From positions 1 through 38,182 of the forward strand of contig CANAWG010000021.1 of assembly GCA_947365245.1 (NCBI GenBank): 38,182 nt of DNA, read 5' to 3'. The notes under the pieces are model-generated. The model saw only the letters and a program-made list of their open reading frames with translations. It was not told the origin of the DNA and did no database searches. Shown piece after piece: positions 32,314-38,182 of the stretch. Source of the stretch: an uncultured Oscillibacter sp. (lineage in GTDB: Bacteria; Bacillota; Clostridia; Oscillospirales; Oscillospiraceae). How positions within the stretch are numbered: position 1 is the stretch's first letter; the number at the start of each line of letters is the position of its first letter. A program made the position numbers and the translations under genes.

Positions 32314-33150
32314 GTGTCGGATAATTGGGTAGTCCAGAATTTGGAGAACGCGCTGGAGGTCTGGAACGGCAAGTTGAGCGAGATATGGCAGCTTATCACA
32401 CAGTCACCCCAGGACTTCAAGGGCGGCGCAATCTGGAACGTGGTGTCGGACATTCACGGTGCGTTGCAGGCCATCGGCTACGCCCTGCTGGTGCTGTTCT
32501 TTGTGGTGGGCGTAGTCAAGACCTGCGGCAGCTTTGTGGAGGTCAAAAAGCCGGAACACGCCATTAAACTGTTCGTTCGCTTTGCGCTGGCAAAGGCCCT
32601 TATCACCCACGGCATGGAGCTGATGCTGGCCCTTTTGAGCATCATCCAGGGCGTGGTGTCCACCATTATGAACGCGGCGGGCTTCGGAGCTCCCAACTCC
32701 ACCGTTCTGCCTGACGAGATCGTGACCGCTATTGAGGACTGCGGCTTTTTTGAGAGCATCCCCCTATGGGCGGTGACGCTGATCGGCGGGTTGTTCATTT
32801 GGGTGCTGTCCTTTGTCATGATTTTGAGCGTCTACGGGCGCTTTTTCAAAATGTATATGTACGCTGCGCTGGCCCCCATCCCCCTGTCCAGCTTTGCCGG
32901 GGAACCCAGCCAGAACGTGGGCAAGAGCTTCTTGAAAAGCTACGCCGCCGTCTGCCTGGAGGGAGCCGTCATCGTGTTGGCCTGCATCATCTTCTCCGTG
33001 TTCGCCAGCTCCCCGCCCACCGTTGACCCGGACGCGGCGGCGGCTTCTATGGTATGGAGCTATATCGGAGAATTGGTGTTCAATATGCTCATTTTGGTGG
33101 GCAGCATCAAAATGTCCGACCATGTTGTGCGTGAAATGATGGGCCTATAA
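32314..33150 (+). CDS. VirB6/TrbL-like polytopic membrane protein, 278 aa
   Basis: It has about five to six membrane segments, for example ALQAIGYALLVLFFVVGVV, LITHGMELMLALLSIIQGVV, LWAVTLIGGLFIWVLSFVMIL, AVCLEGAVIVLACIIFSVF and the final LVFNMLILVGSI. YGRFFKMYMYAALAPIPLSSFAG is characteristic of the VirB6/TrbL-like proteins of Firmicutes ICEs. It forms part of the inner-membrane channel. GTG 32314 is chosen because AAAAAGGAGG ends 8 bases upstream; the in-frame GTG at 32305 lies within that site. The neighbours are the other channel genes. Confidence 0.88.
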   Translation: MSDNWVVQNLENALEVWNGKLSEIWQLITQSPQDFKGGAIWNVVSDIHGALQAIGYALLVLFFVVGVVKTCGSFVEVKKPEHAIKLFVRFALAKALITHGMELMLALLSIIQGVVSTIMNAAGFGAPNSTVLPDEIVTAIEDCGFFESIPLWAVTLIGGLFIWVLSFVMILSVYGRFFKMYMYAALAPIPLSSFAGEPSQNVGKSFLKSYAAVCLEGAVIVLACIIFSVFASSPPTVDPDAAAASMVWSYIGELVFNMLILVGSIKMSDHVVREMMGL

Positions 33151-33163
33151 GGGAGGACAAACA

Positions 33164-33373
33164 ATGAAGCGATTTTATGTTTTCAAAGACGGAACGCAGG
33201 TGGGCAGCACCGCTACAAGGGAGCAGGCAATCCGCATGATCCGTCAGCACCAGGAGCTTGAAACCCATCCGCTTTTGAAGGCGGAATTTAGCATCATCGC
33301 CGGGGAGGAAGAATTTATCCCCTACCCCTCCCGGCAAAAGACGCCCCGAAAAAGGAGCGAGATGGAGCGATAG
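33164..33373 (+). CDS. Small conserved-looking hypothetical protein, 69 aa
   Basis: The protein begins MKRFYVFKDGTQVGSTATRE and contains QAIRMIRQHQELETHPLLKAEFSIIAGEEEFIPY. It is a compact alpha/beta-type sequence with a basic C-terminal tail (RQKTPRKRSEMER). GGGAGG precedes the ATG. It lies between the VirB6-like and PrgI genes in the same direction with short gaps, so it belongs to the transfer operon. No motif or membrane helix is present. I recall similar short genes at this place in related elements, without known function. Confidence 0.72.
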   Translation: MKRFYVFKDGTQVGSTATREQAIRMIRQHQELETHPLLKAEFSIIAGEEEFIPYPSRQKTPRKRSEMER

Positions 33374-33384
33374 GAGGTCTTATT

Positions 33385-33750
33385 TTGGAAGTCAAAATCA
33401 ACCGCGAGATACGCAATTACACGGAGAGTATGTTTTTTGGGCTGTCCCTGCGGCAGCTCGTTTTTTCTGCCCTGGCGGTGTGCGTGGCCGTGGGGCTGTA
33501 CTTTCTGCTGAAGCCCTACGTCGGCACGGAAACCGTGTCCTGGATGTGCATTGTGGGCGCGGCCCCCTTTGCCGCCCTGGGCTTCTTCACCTACCACGGC
33601 ATGACGGCGGAGCAGTTTATTTGGGCGTGGCTGCGCTCGGAGGTGCTGGAACCCAGGGAACTGCGCTTTGAATCGTCCACGCTGTACTACGACATTTTGA
33701 AGTCCAGCCTGGAAAAGCGGGAAAAGGAGGAATACAAGCGCCATGATTAA
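33385..33750 (+). CDS. PrgI-family membrane protein (VirB3-like), 121 aa
   Basis: It begins MEVKINREIRNYTESMFFGLSLRQLVFSALAV, the signature start of PrgI-family proteins. Two membrane helices follow (residues about 25-42 and 48-70). It is the VirB3-like partner of the VirB4 ATPase. The start is TTG 33385, 8 bases after TAGGAGG; no ATG is available. The 3' end overlaps the virB4 start by 8 bases, as is usual for this pair. Confidence 0.9.
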   Translation: MEVKINREIRNYTESMFFGLSLRQLVFSALAVCVAVGLYFLLKPYVGTETVSWMCIVGAAPFAALGFFTYHGMTAEQFIWAWLRSEVLEPRELRFESSTLYYDILKSSLEKREKEEYKRHD

Positions 33751-36076
33751 GAGTATCAAGACTATCATGCGGCAGGATCGGGAGCCGTACCGCATCCCCC
33801 GCAGGGTGCAGGACGTGATACCCATTCAATGCGTCTGGCCGGACGGCATTTTTAAGGTGGGTATCAAGTTCTCCAAGACCTACCGTTTCACCGACATCAA
33901 TTACAAGGTAGCCAGCCGGGAGGACAAGGAAACCATGTTCCTGGCCTACTCGGAGCTGTTGAACGGCCTGGACAGCGCCGCCACCACCAAGCTGACCATT
34001 TGCAACCGCCGTCAGAGCCAAGCGGACTTTGAGCAGTCTGTCCTTATGTCCATGCGCGGGGACGGCCTGGACAAGTACCGCAAGGAGTACAACCAAATGC
34101 TCATTGACAAGGCGACCGGGGCCAACGGCATCATCCAGGAGAAACTTGTCACCGTGACCGTCTACAAGCGGGACATTGAGGACGCCCGCGCCTACTTCAC
34201 CCGGATCGGGGCCGATCTGACCGCCCGCTTTGCCGCCCTCGGCTCCAAATGCGTGGAGCTGGACGCCGCTGACCGGCTGCGTATCCTCCACGACTTCTAC
34301 CGGGCCGGGGACGAGGGCAGTTTTCACTTTGACATGGCGGACATGGCCCGAAAGGGCCACGACTTCCGGGACTATATCTGCCCGGACGGGATTGAGAAGC
34401 ACAGCGACTACCTGAAGCTGGGCGACCGCTATTGCCGGGTGCTGTTCCTGAAAGACTACGCCAACTATATCCAGGACGAGATCGTGGCGAATCTGACCGA
34501 CCTGAACCGCAATATGATGCTGTCCATTGACATTCTCTCCGTGCCCACGGATGAAGCCGTGCGGGAGGTGGAGAACCGTCTGCTGGGGGTGGAAACCAAT
34601 ATCACAAACTGGCAGCGCCGCCAGAATCAGAACAACAACTTTTCCGCCATCGTCCCCTACGACATGGAGTTGCAGCGCAAGGAGAGCAAGGAATTTCTGG
34701 CCGACCTCACCACCCGCGACCAGCGGATGATGCAGGCCGTCCTCACGCTGGTCATCACCGCCGACAGCAAACAGCAGCTTGACAGCGACACGGAAAAGAT
34801 ACGCTCCCTGTCCGGGCGGTGCCAGTTGGCCGTTTTGAAATACCAGCAGATCGACGGCCTGAACACCGTCCTGCCCATCGGCACCCGGAAGATCGACGCC
34901 TTCCGCACCCTGACCACCGAGAGCCTTGCCGTGTTCATGCCCTTTAAGGTGCAGGAGATCATGGACAGGGGCGGCATCTACTTCGGGGAGAACGCCATTT
35001 CCCACAACCTTATCATGTGCAACAAGGCCAATCTGCTCAATCAGTCGTCGTTCCGGCTGGGCGTCCCCGGCTCCGGCAAGTCGTTCAGTGTCAAGGAGGA
35101 AATCGCGTTCCTCATTCTCAACACGGACGATGATATTCTCATAGCAGACCCGGAGGGGGAGTACGCCCCCCTCATTGAAGCGATGGGCAATATCGGCTCC
35201 GTGATCCGGGTGGCCGCTGGCGGGAAAGACCGCTTGAACGCCATGTATATGGTGGACGGCTACGGCGAGAACAACCCCATCGTGGTGAAGTCGCAGTTTA
35301 TCATGTCCCTGGTGGAGCGCATCGACCCCAACGGCGTGGGGGCCAAGCAGAAGTCTATCATTGACCGCTGTACGGGAGACTTGTACGAGGAAGCGGAGCA
35401 GAACGGCACCGTTCCCACCCTCGCCGCTCTCCGGGAAAAGCTGATGGAACAGCCGGAGGATATGGCAAGGGAGATCGCCCTGGCCCTGGAGCTGTTCACC
35501 ACCGGCTCCCTTGACATCTTCGGCCATGAAAGCACCGTTGACCTGGACAAGCGGGTGGTGGTGTTCGATATTCACGGCCTGGGCGAACAGTTGAAGCCCA
35601 TCGGCCACCTTGTCATTACCGACACCATGCTCAACCGCGTCACCCTGAACTGGAAGAAGGGCAAGCGCACCCACGTCTTTATCGACGAGTTCCATGTGAT
35701 GTTTGAGAACGAGTTTTCCGCCGCCTTTTTCAACTCCGCGTGGCGGCAGTTCCGCAAGCGCAACGCCTACCCCACCGCCATCACGCAGAACGTGGAGTAT
35801 CTTCTGGACTCCGTTCAGGCCAGCACCATGCTGTCCAACTCCGAGTTCATCGTCATGCTGAACCAGGCGGCAAGCGACCGGGAGAAGCTGGCCCGCCTGC
35901 TGAACATCTCCGAGGAACAGATGGGGCATATCACCAACGCCCCCGCAGGGTGCGGGCTTATCAAGTACGGCTCCGCCCTGGTGCCCTTCGTCAACCGTTT
36001 CCCCTCCAATACCGAACTGTACCGCTTGATGACCACCCGGCCCGGTGAGGGCCGCTTTGCGGGGGGACAGACATGA
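33743..36076 (+). CDS. VirB4-like secretion ATPase, 777 aa
   Basis: This is the main energising ATPase of the channel. The N-terminal 400 residues are the VirB4/TraE interaction domain (starting after IPRRVQDVIPIQCVWPDGIFKVG). Walker A is GVPGSGKSFSVKEE with Lys446, preceded by the family start NQSSFRLG. Walker B is HVFIDEFHVMF with Asp648-Glu649. The C-terminal ITQNVEYLL and NQAASDREKLARLLNIS motifs are typical. AAAAGGAGG lies 13 bases upstream of the ATG. Its stop overlaps the radical SAM start (ATGA). Confidence 0.95.
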   Translation: MIKSIKTIMRQDREPYRIPRRVQDVIPIQCVWPDGIFKVGIKFSKTYRFTDINYKVASREDKETMFLAYSELLNGLDSAATTKLTICNRRQSQADFEQSVLMSMRGDGLDKYRKEYNQMLIDKATGANGIIQEKLVTVTVYKRDIEDARAYFTRIGADLTARFAALGSKCVELDAADRLRILHDFYRAGDEGSFHFDMADMARKGHDFRDYICPDGIEKHSDYLKLGDRYCRVLFLKDYANYIQDEIVANLTDLNRNMMLSIDILSVPTDEAVREVENRLLGVETNITNWQRRQNQNNNFSAIVPYDMELQRKESKEFLADLTTRDQRMMQAVLTLVITADSKQQLDSDTEKIRSLSGRCQLAVLKYQQIDGLNTVLPIGTRKIDAFRTLTTESLAVFMPFKVQEIMDRGGIYFGENAISHNLIMCNKANLLNQSSFRLGVPGSGKSFSVKEEIAFLILNTDDDILIADPEGEYAPLIEAMGNIGSVIRVAAGGKDRLNAMYMVDGYGENNPIVVKSQFIMSLVERIDPNGVGAKQKSIIDRCTGDLYEEAEQNGTVPTLAALREKLMEQPEDMAREIALALELFTTGSLDIFGHESTVDLDKRVVVFDIHGLGEQLKPIGHLVITDTMLNRVTLNWKKGKRTHVFIDEFHVMFENEFSAAFFNSAWRQFRKRNAYPTAITQNVEYLLDSVQASTMLSNSEFIVMLNQAASDREKLARLLNISEEQMGHITNAPAGCGLIKYGSALVPFVNRFPSNTELYRLMTTRPGEGRFAGGQT

Positions 36077-36981
36077 AGATCGGCCTGATAGATGTGGACG
36101 GGCACAACTGGCCCAACCTTTGCCTGATGAAATTGTCCGCCTACCACAAAGCGCATGGGGATGATATTGAGTGGTGGACGCCAGAGGGCCGCTATGACCG
36201 GGTGTATAAAAGCCGGGTGTTCACGGACACCTATTCCAAGGACACGATCACGGTTGAAAATGCCGGAGAAGTCATAAAGGGCGGCACCGGCTACGGCCCC
36301 GGCCCCAATCTGCCAGACGAGGTAGAACACGCCTGCCCGGACTACGCTTTATATCCGCAGTTTTCCGGCACAGCCTACGGCTTTTTGACCCGTGGCTGTC
36401 CCCGGAACTGCGGATTTTGCATTGTGTCCAAGAAAGAGGGACGGCGCAGTACCCATGTCGCTGACCTGTCCGAGTTTTGGGACGGGCAGAAGGAAGTCAA
36501 ATTGCTTGACCCGAACCTGCTGGCCTGTCCCGACCACGAAAAGCTGATTTTGCAGCTTGCGGAGAGCGGCGCATGGGTGGACTTCACCCAAGGGCTGGAT
36601 GTGCGCCTGACTACCCCGGACAACGTTTCCCTGTTGAACCGGGTAAAGACCAAAATGCTCCATTTCGCGTGGGACGACCCCAACACGGACTTGACGGACT
36701 ATTTCAGGCGGTTTTCGGAGCTGACCAGCATCCGGGACTTTCGACGGCGGCGGGTGTATGTCCTGACCAACTATGGCAGCACTCACGAACAAGACCTTTA
36801 CCGGGTGGAAACCCTGCGGGATATGGGCTATGACCCCTTTGTGATGATCTACGAGCGCCCCACCGCCCCGCCCATCACCCGCCAGCTTGCCCGGTGGGTA
36901 AACAACAAGCGGATATTTCGCGTTGTCCCGAATTTTGCTGACTATATCCCCAATCCCAACAAAAAGAGCGCCAGACCGTGA
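36073..36981 (+). CDS. Radical SAM protein, 302 aa, within the transfer operon
   Basis: The radical SAM cluster motif is RGCPRNCGFC with Cys109, Cys113 and Cys116 (CxxxCxxC). The N-terminal 100 residues (IGLIDVDGHNWPNLCLMKLSAYHKAHGDDIEWW) look like the cobalamin-binding-like domain of class B enzymes, but the classical DxHxxG motif is not clear. The C-terminal part continues the barrel (FTQGLDVRLTTPDNVSLL, VYVLTNYGSTHEQDLYR). The substrate is unknown. I recall similar proteins in phages and ICEs. It is translationally coupled to virB4 (ATGA), so it is made with the transfer proteins. It could modify a nucleic acid or protein; that is inference. Confidence 0.87.
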   Translation: MKIGLIDVDGHNWPNLCLMKLSAYHKAHGDDIEWWTPEGRYDRVYKSRVFTDTYSKDTITVENAGEVIKGGTGYGPGPNLPDEVEHACPDYALYPQFSGTAYGFLTRGCPRNCGFCIVSKKEGRRSTHVADLSEFWDGQKEVKLLDPNLLACPDHEKLILQLAESGAWVDFTQGLDVRLTTPDNVSLLNRVKTKMLHFAWDDPNTDLTDYFRRFSELTSIRDFRRRRVYVLTNYGSTHEQDLYRVETLRDMGYDPFVMIYERPTAPPITRQLARWVNNKRIFRVVPNFADYIPNPNKKSARP

Positions 36982-36995
36982 ACAGGATAAGACCC

Positions 36996-37042
36996 GGAGG
37001 GGGATGGGCTTGAAGTCTGTCCCCCTCCCTTTGATTGGAGGG
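36996..37042 (+). promoter_or_regulatory. Hairpin that can mask the Shine-Dalgarno of the XF1762-family gene
   Basis: GGAGGGGGA (36996-37004) pairs with TCCCCCTCC (37020-37028). The same CCCTCC arm is also complementary to the ribosome binding site GGAGGG (37037-37042) just downstream. The two pairings exclude each other, so the leader could switch between open and closed start sites. The hairpin lacks a T tract and is unlikely to be a strong terminator. Confidence 0.45.
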
Positions 37043-37048
37043 ATGAAA

Positions 37049-37507
37049 ATGCCATTGAAAATCAAGCCCTGCCACCTGCGGGCCGCGAGGGACTATGTAG
37101 GCCGGTATCATCGGCACAGCATCCCGCCCGTGGGCGGCAAGTTCGCCGTGGCCTGTTATGACGGGGACGATCTGTGCGGCGTTGCCATTTGTGGCCGTCC
37201 CGTCGCCCGGTATCTGGACGATGGGCTGACCCTTGAAATCCTGCGCTGCTGTACGGACGGGACGGGCAACGCCTGTTCCAAGCTCTATGGGGCCTGCTGC
37301 CGTATCGGGTTTGATATGGGCTATGAGTGCATCGTCACCTATACGCTGGCATCCGAGAACGGAGCATCTTTGCGGGCCGCTGGCTTTGCCTTTGACGGCG
37401 AGGCCGGGGGCCGGGAGTGGACAGGCCAGCGCCGCAGGGACTACTATGTGGCCCCCGCCGAGTTAAAACACCGCTGGATGAAAAGGCGGGCAGGTGAGCG
37501 GCCATGA
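37049..37507 (+). CDS. XF1762-family protein (acetyltransferase-like fold), 152 aa
   Basis: It matches the XF1762 family: RAARDYVGRYHRHSIPPVGGKFAVACYDGDDLCGVAICGRPVARYLDDGLTLEILRCCTDGTGNACSKLYGACCRI, then GYECIVTYTLASENGASLRAAGF. The overall order resembles GNAT acetyltransferases, though the activity is not established. ATG 37049 is chosen because GGAGGG ends 6 bases before it; the ATG at 37043 touches that site. Such proteins are widespread in phages and ICEs. It sits between the radical SAM gene and the next transfer gene, whose start overlaps its stop (ATGA). Confidence 0.85.
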   Translation: MPLKIKPCHLRAARDYVGRYHRHSIPPVGGKFAVACYDGDDLCGVAICGRPVARYLDDGLTLEILRCCTDGTGNACSKLYGACCRIGFDMGYECIVTYTLASENGASLRAAGFAFDGEAGGREWTGQRRRDYYVAPAELKHRWMKRRAGERP

Positions 37508-38182
37508 GAGAGATCAAGACCCGTGAAAAGAGCAAGGACATTAAAGTGCTGGATAAGTCCGCTGTTGTGAGCCAGCGCATGAAGAACGCCTTTATTCGTT
37601 CCAAGCGGAACGCGGCGGCGCTGATGGACGACCGGCAGGCCACCCCCAGCGAGTACGCCGAGGACAAGGTGGAGTTTGCCGCCGATGATCTGGCCCACGA
37701 CACGGCAAATGTAGCTGTGTCCGGGACTAAAACGGCGGTACGCCAGGGGCGAAATCTGTTCCAGCGCCAGCGGGAAAAGCGGACGGCGGAGAAACGCCGG
37801 GAGAACACCACCCTCACCGAACAGGCCCCCGCCCCCGAACCGCCCCAGGGTACGGCCCCGGAGTGCCAGACCCCGCAGCGGCACAGCGGGACACTCCCGG
37901 AGGGACGGCTCCCGCGCCAGCGCACCGACCCGCCCAGGGATGGGCAGCGCCCCCGTCAGGGCACCGGCCCCACCCAGGACAGACGGCTCCCACGCCAGCG
38001 GACACACACAGCCCCGGAGCGTCAGCCCCTCCCACGGTATGAGCGCACGGTGGAGCGGCCCCCGGCCCATGCTGACGTTGAGCGCCCCGCCGATACTGTA
38101 AATTCCTTTGTAGAACGTGGGCGGGCCTTTGCCAAGAAGCAGGCCGCAAAGTGGGCCGAGCGGAAACGGCAGGTGAAAAACC
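37504..38182 (+). CDS. N-terminal part of a CD1108-like transfer protein (3' end outside window)
   Basis: The frame is open to the end of the window (226 codons). It begins MREIKTREKSKDIKVLDKSA, then VSQRMKNAFIRSKRNAAALM and EYAEDKVEFAADDLAHDTA. This matches the start of the long ICE proteins that carry lysozyme and NlpC/P60 or similar wall-degrading domains further on, as I remember them. A Pro/Arg/Gln-rich spacer (about residues 100-190) with repeated RLPRQRT units follows, then VNSFVERGRAFAKKQ. The start overlaps the XF1762 stop (ATGA). The catalytic domains would lie beyond the window, so the function is inferred from the N-terminus and position after virB4. Confidence 0.65.
   Translation, partial: MREIKTREKSKDIKVLDKSAVVSQRMKNAFIRSKRNAAALMDDRQATPSEYAEDKVEFAADDLAHDTANVAVSGTKTAVRQGRNLFQRQREKRTAEKRRENTTLTEQAPAPEPPQGTAPECQTPQRHSGTLPEGRLPRQRTDPPRDGQRPRQGTGPTQDRRLPRQRTHTAPERQPLPRYERTVERPPAHADVERPADTVNSFVERGRAFAKKQAAKWAERKRQVKN

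Larger units (their letters stand above)
1..38182. mobile_element. Internal part of a Tn1549/CTn-like integrative conjugative element
   Basis: Relaxase, MobC-like protein, PcfB, VirD4 coupling protein, Maff2-like, VirB6-like, PrgI and VirB4 genes lie in one direction in the order typical of Clostridia ICEs. They are preceded by ParM/ParR, a Toprim primase and a giant methylase/helicase polyprotein. No integrase, excisionase or att site was seen, so both ends of the element lie outside the window. Apart from the cassette at 22172-23341 every gene is on the plus strand. Assignment to this broad ICE family rests on recognising the proteins and their order; the exact subfamily is not determined. 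Confidence 0.9.

Noticed and set aside
33617..35929. Open frame of 770 codons on the minus strand
   Set aside because: It is antisense to virB4, whose motifs are intact; a shadow of GC-rich codon use.
1..38182. tRNA, rRNA, integrase or att sites
   Set aside because: None was seen. The element's ends are outside the window, and no stretch resembled a tRNA cloverleaf or rRNA.

Overview
The window is a contiguous piece of a large integrative and conjugative element (ICE) of the Tn1549/CTn-like type found in gut Clostridia. The clearly GC-rich sequence, strong AGGAGG ribosome binding sites, sortase/LPxTG surface proteins and PrgI/PcfB/Maff2-type transfer proteins suggest an Oscillospiraceae or Ruminococcaceae-like Firmicute (Flavonifractor or Faecalibacterium relatives). 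This host assignment is inference. Neither end of the element is visible: both outermost genes run off the window and no integrase was seen.

Layout. (1) 1-8686: a surface-display module with the end of a membrane-anchored protein, a sortase, a secreted transglutaminase-like protein and a giant adhesin of about 2160 residues. The adhesin has an N-terminal thioester domain, 17 Cna-B isopeptide modules and an LPTTG motif at its extreme C-terminus. (2) 8791-13112: small accessory genes of mostly unknown function, including a tandem pair of paralogues and a winged-helix-like protein. (3) 13116-21897: a 2855-residue polyvalent protein (ArdC-like N-terminus, MutS-I-like segment, N6-methylase-like domain, SNF2-type helicase). 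A separate tnpV gene with its own promoter is embedded in another frame inside it, and a small gene follows it. (4) 21979-23341: a DUF7695 zinc-ribbon gene and a two-gene cassette on the minus strand (MGMT-like protein and an unknown) with its own promoter. (5) 23481-26237: DUF3848, a DUF3991/Toprim primase-like protein and a ParM/ParR-type segregation pair ending in duplicated palindromes. (6) 26238-28155: a candidate oriT, a MobC-like accessory protein and a MOBP-type relaxase. (7) 28097-38182: the type IV secretion operon (PcfB, ArdC-like protein, VirD4, Maff2/VirB2-like, VirB6-like, PrgI, VirB4). It is interrupted by a radical SAM enzyme and an XF1762-family protein before the start of a further transfer gene.

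How it works together. Relaxase, MobC and PcfB process the element at oriT and deliver it to the VirD4 coupling protein. VirB4, VirB6, PrgI and the Maff2-like protein form the channel. The primase, helicase and ParMR genes would support replication and maintenance of the circular form. The sortase and adhesin module may promote mating contact or host adhesion. Many genes overlap by ATGA, GTGA or TAATG, so translational coupling is likely.

Most notable observations: a repeated promoter type in which WTCGCAC lies exactly 32 nt upstream of the -10 box at four places; tnpV overprinted within the helicase gene; an adhesin and sortase that both appear to lack the usual membrane anchors; a pair of identical palindromes 43 bp apart beside parR; and a minus-strand cargo cassette.
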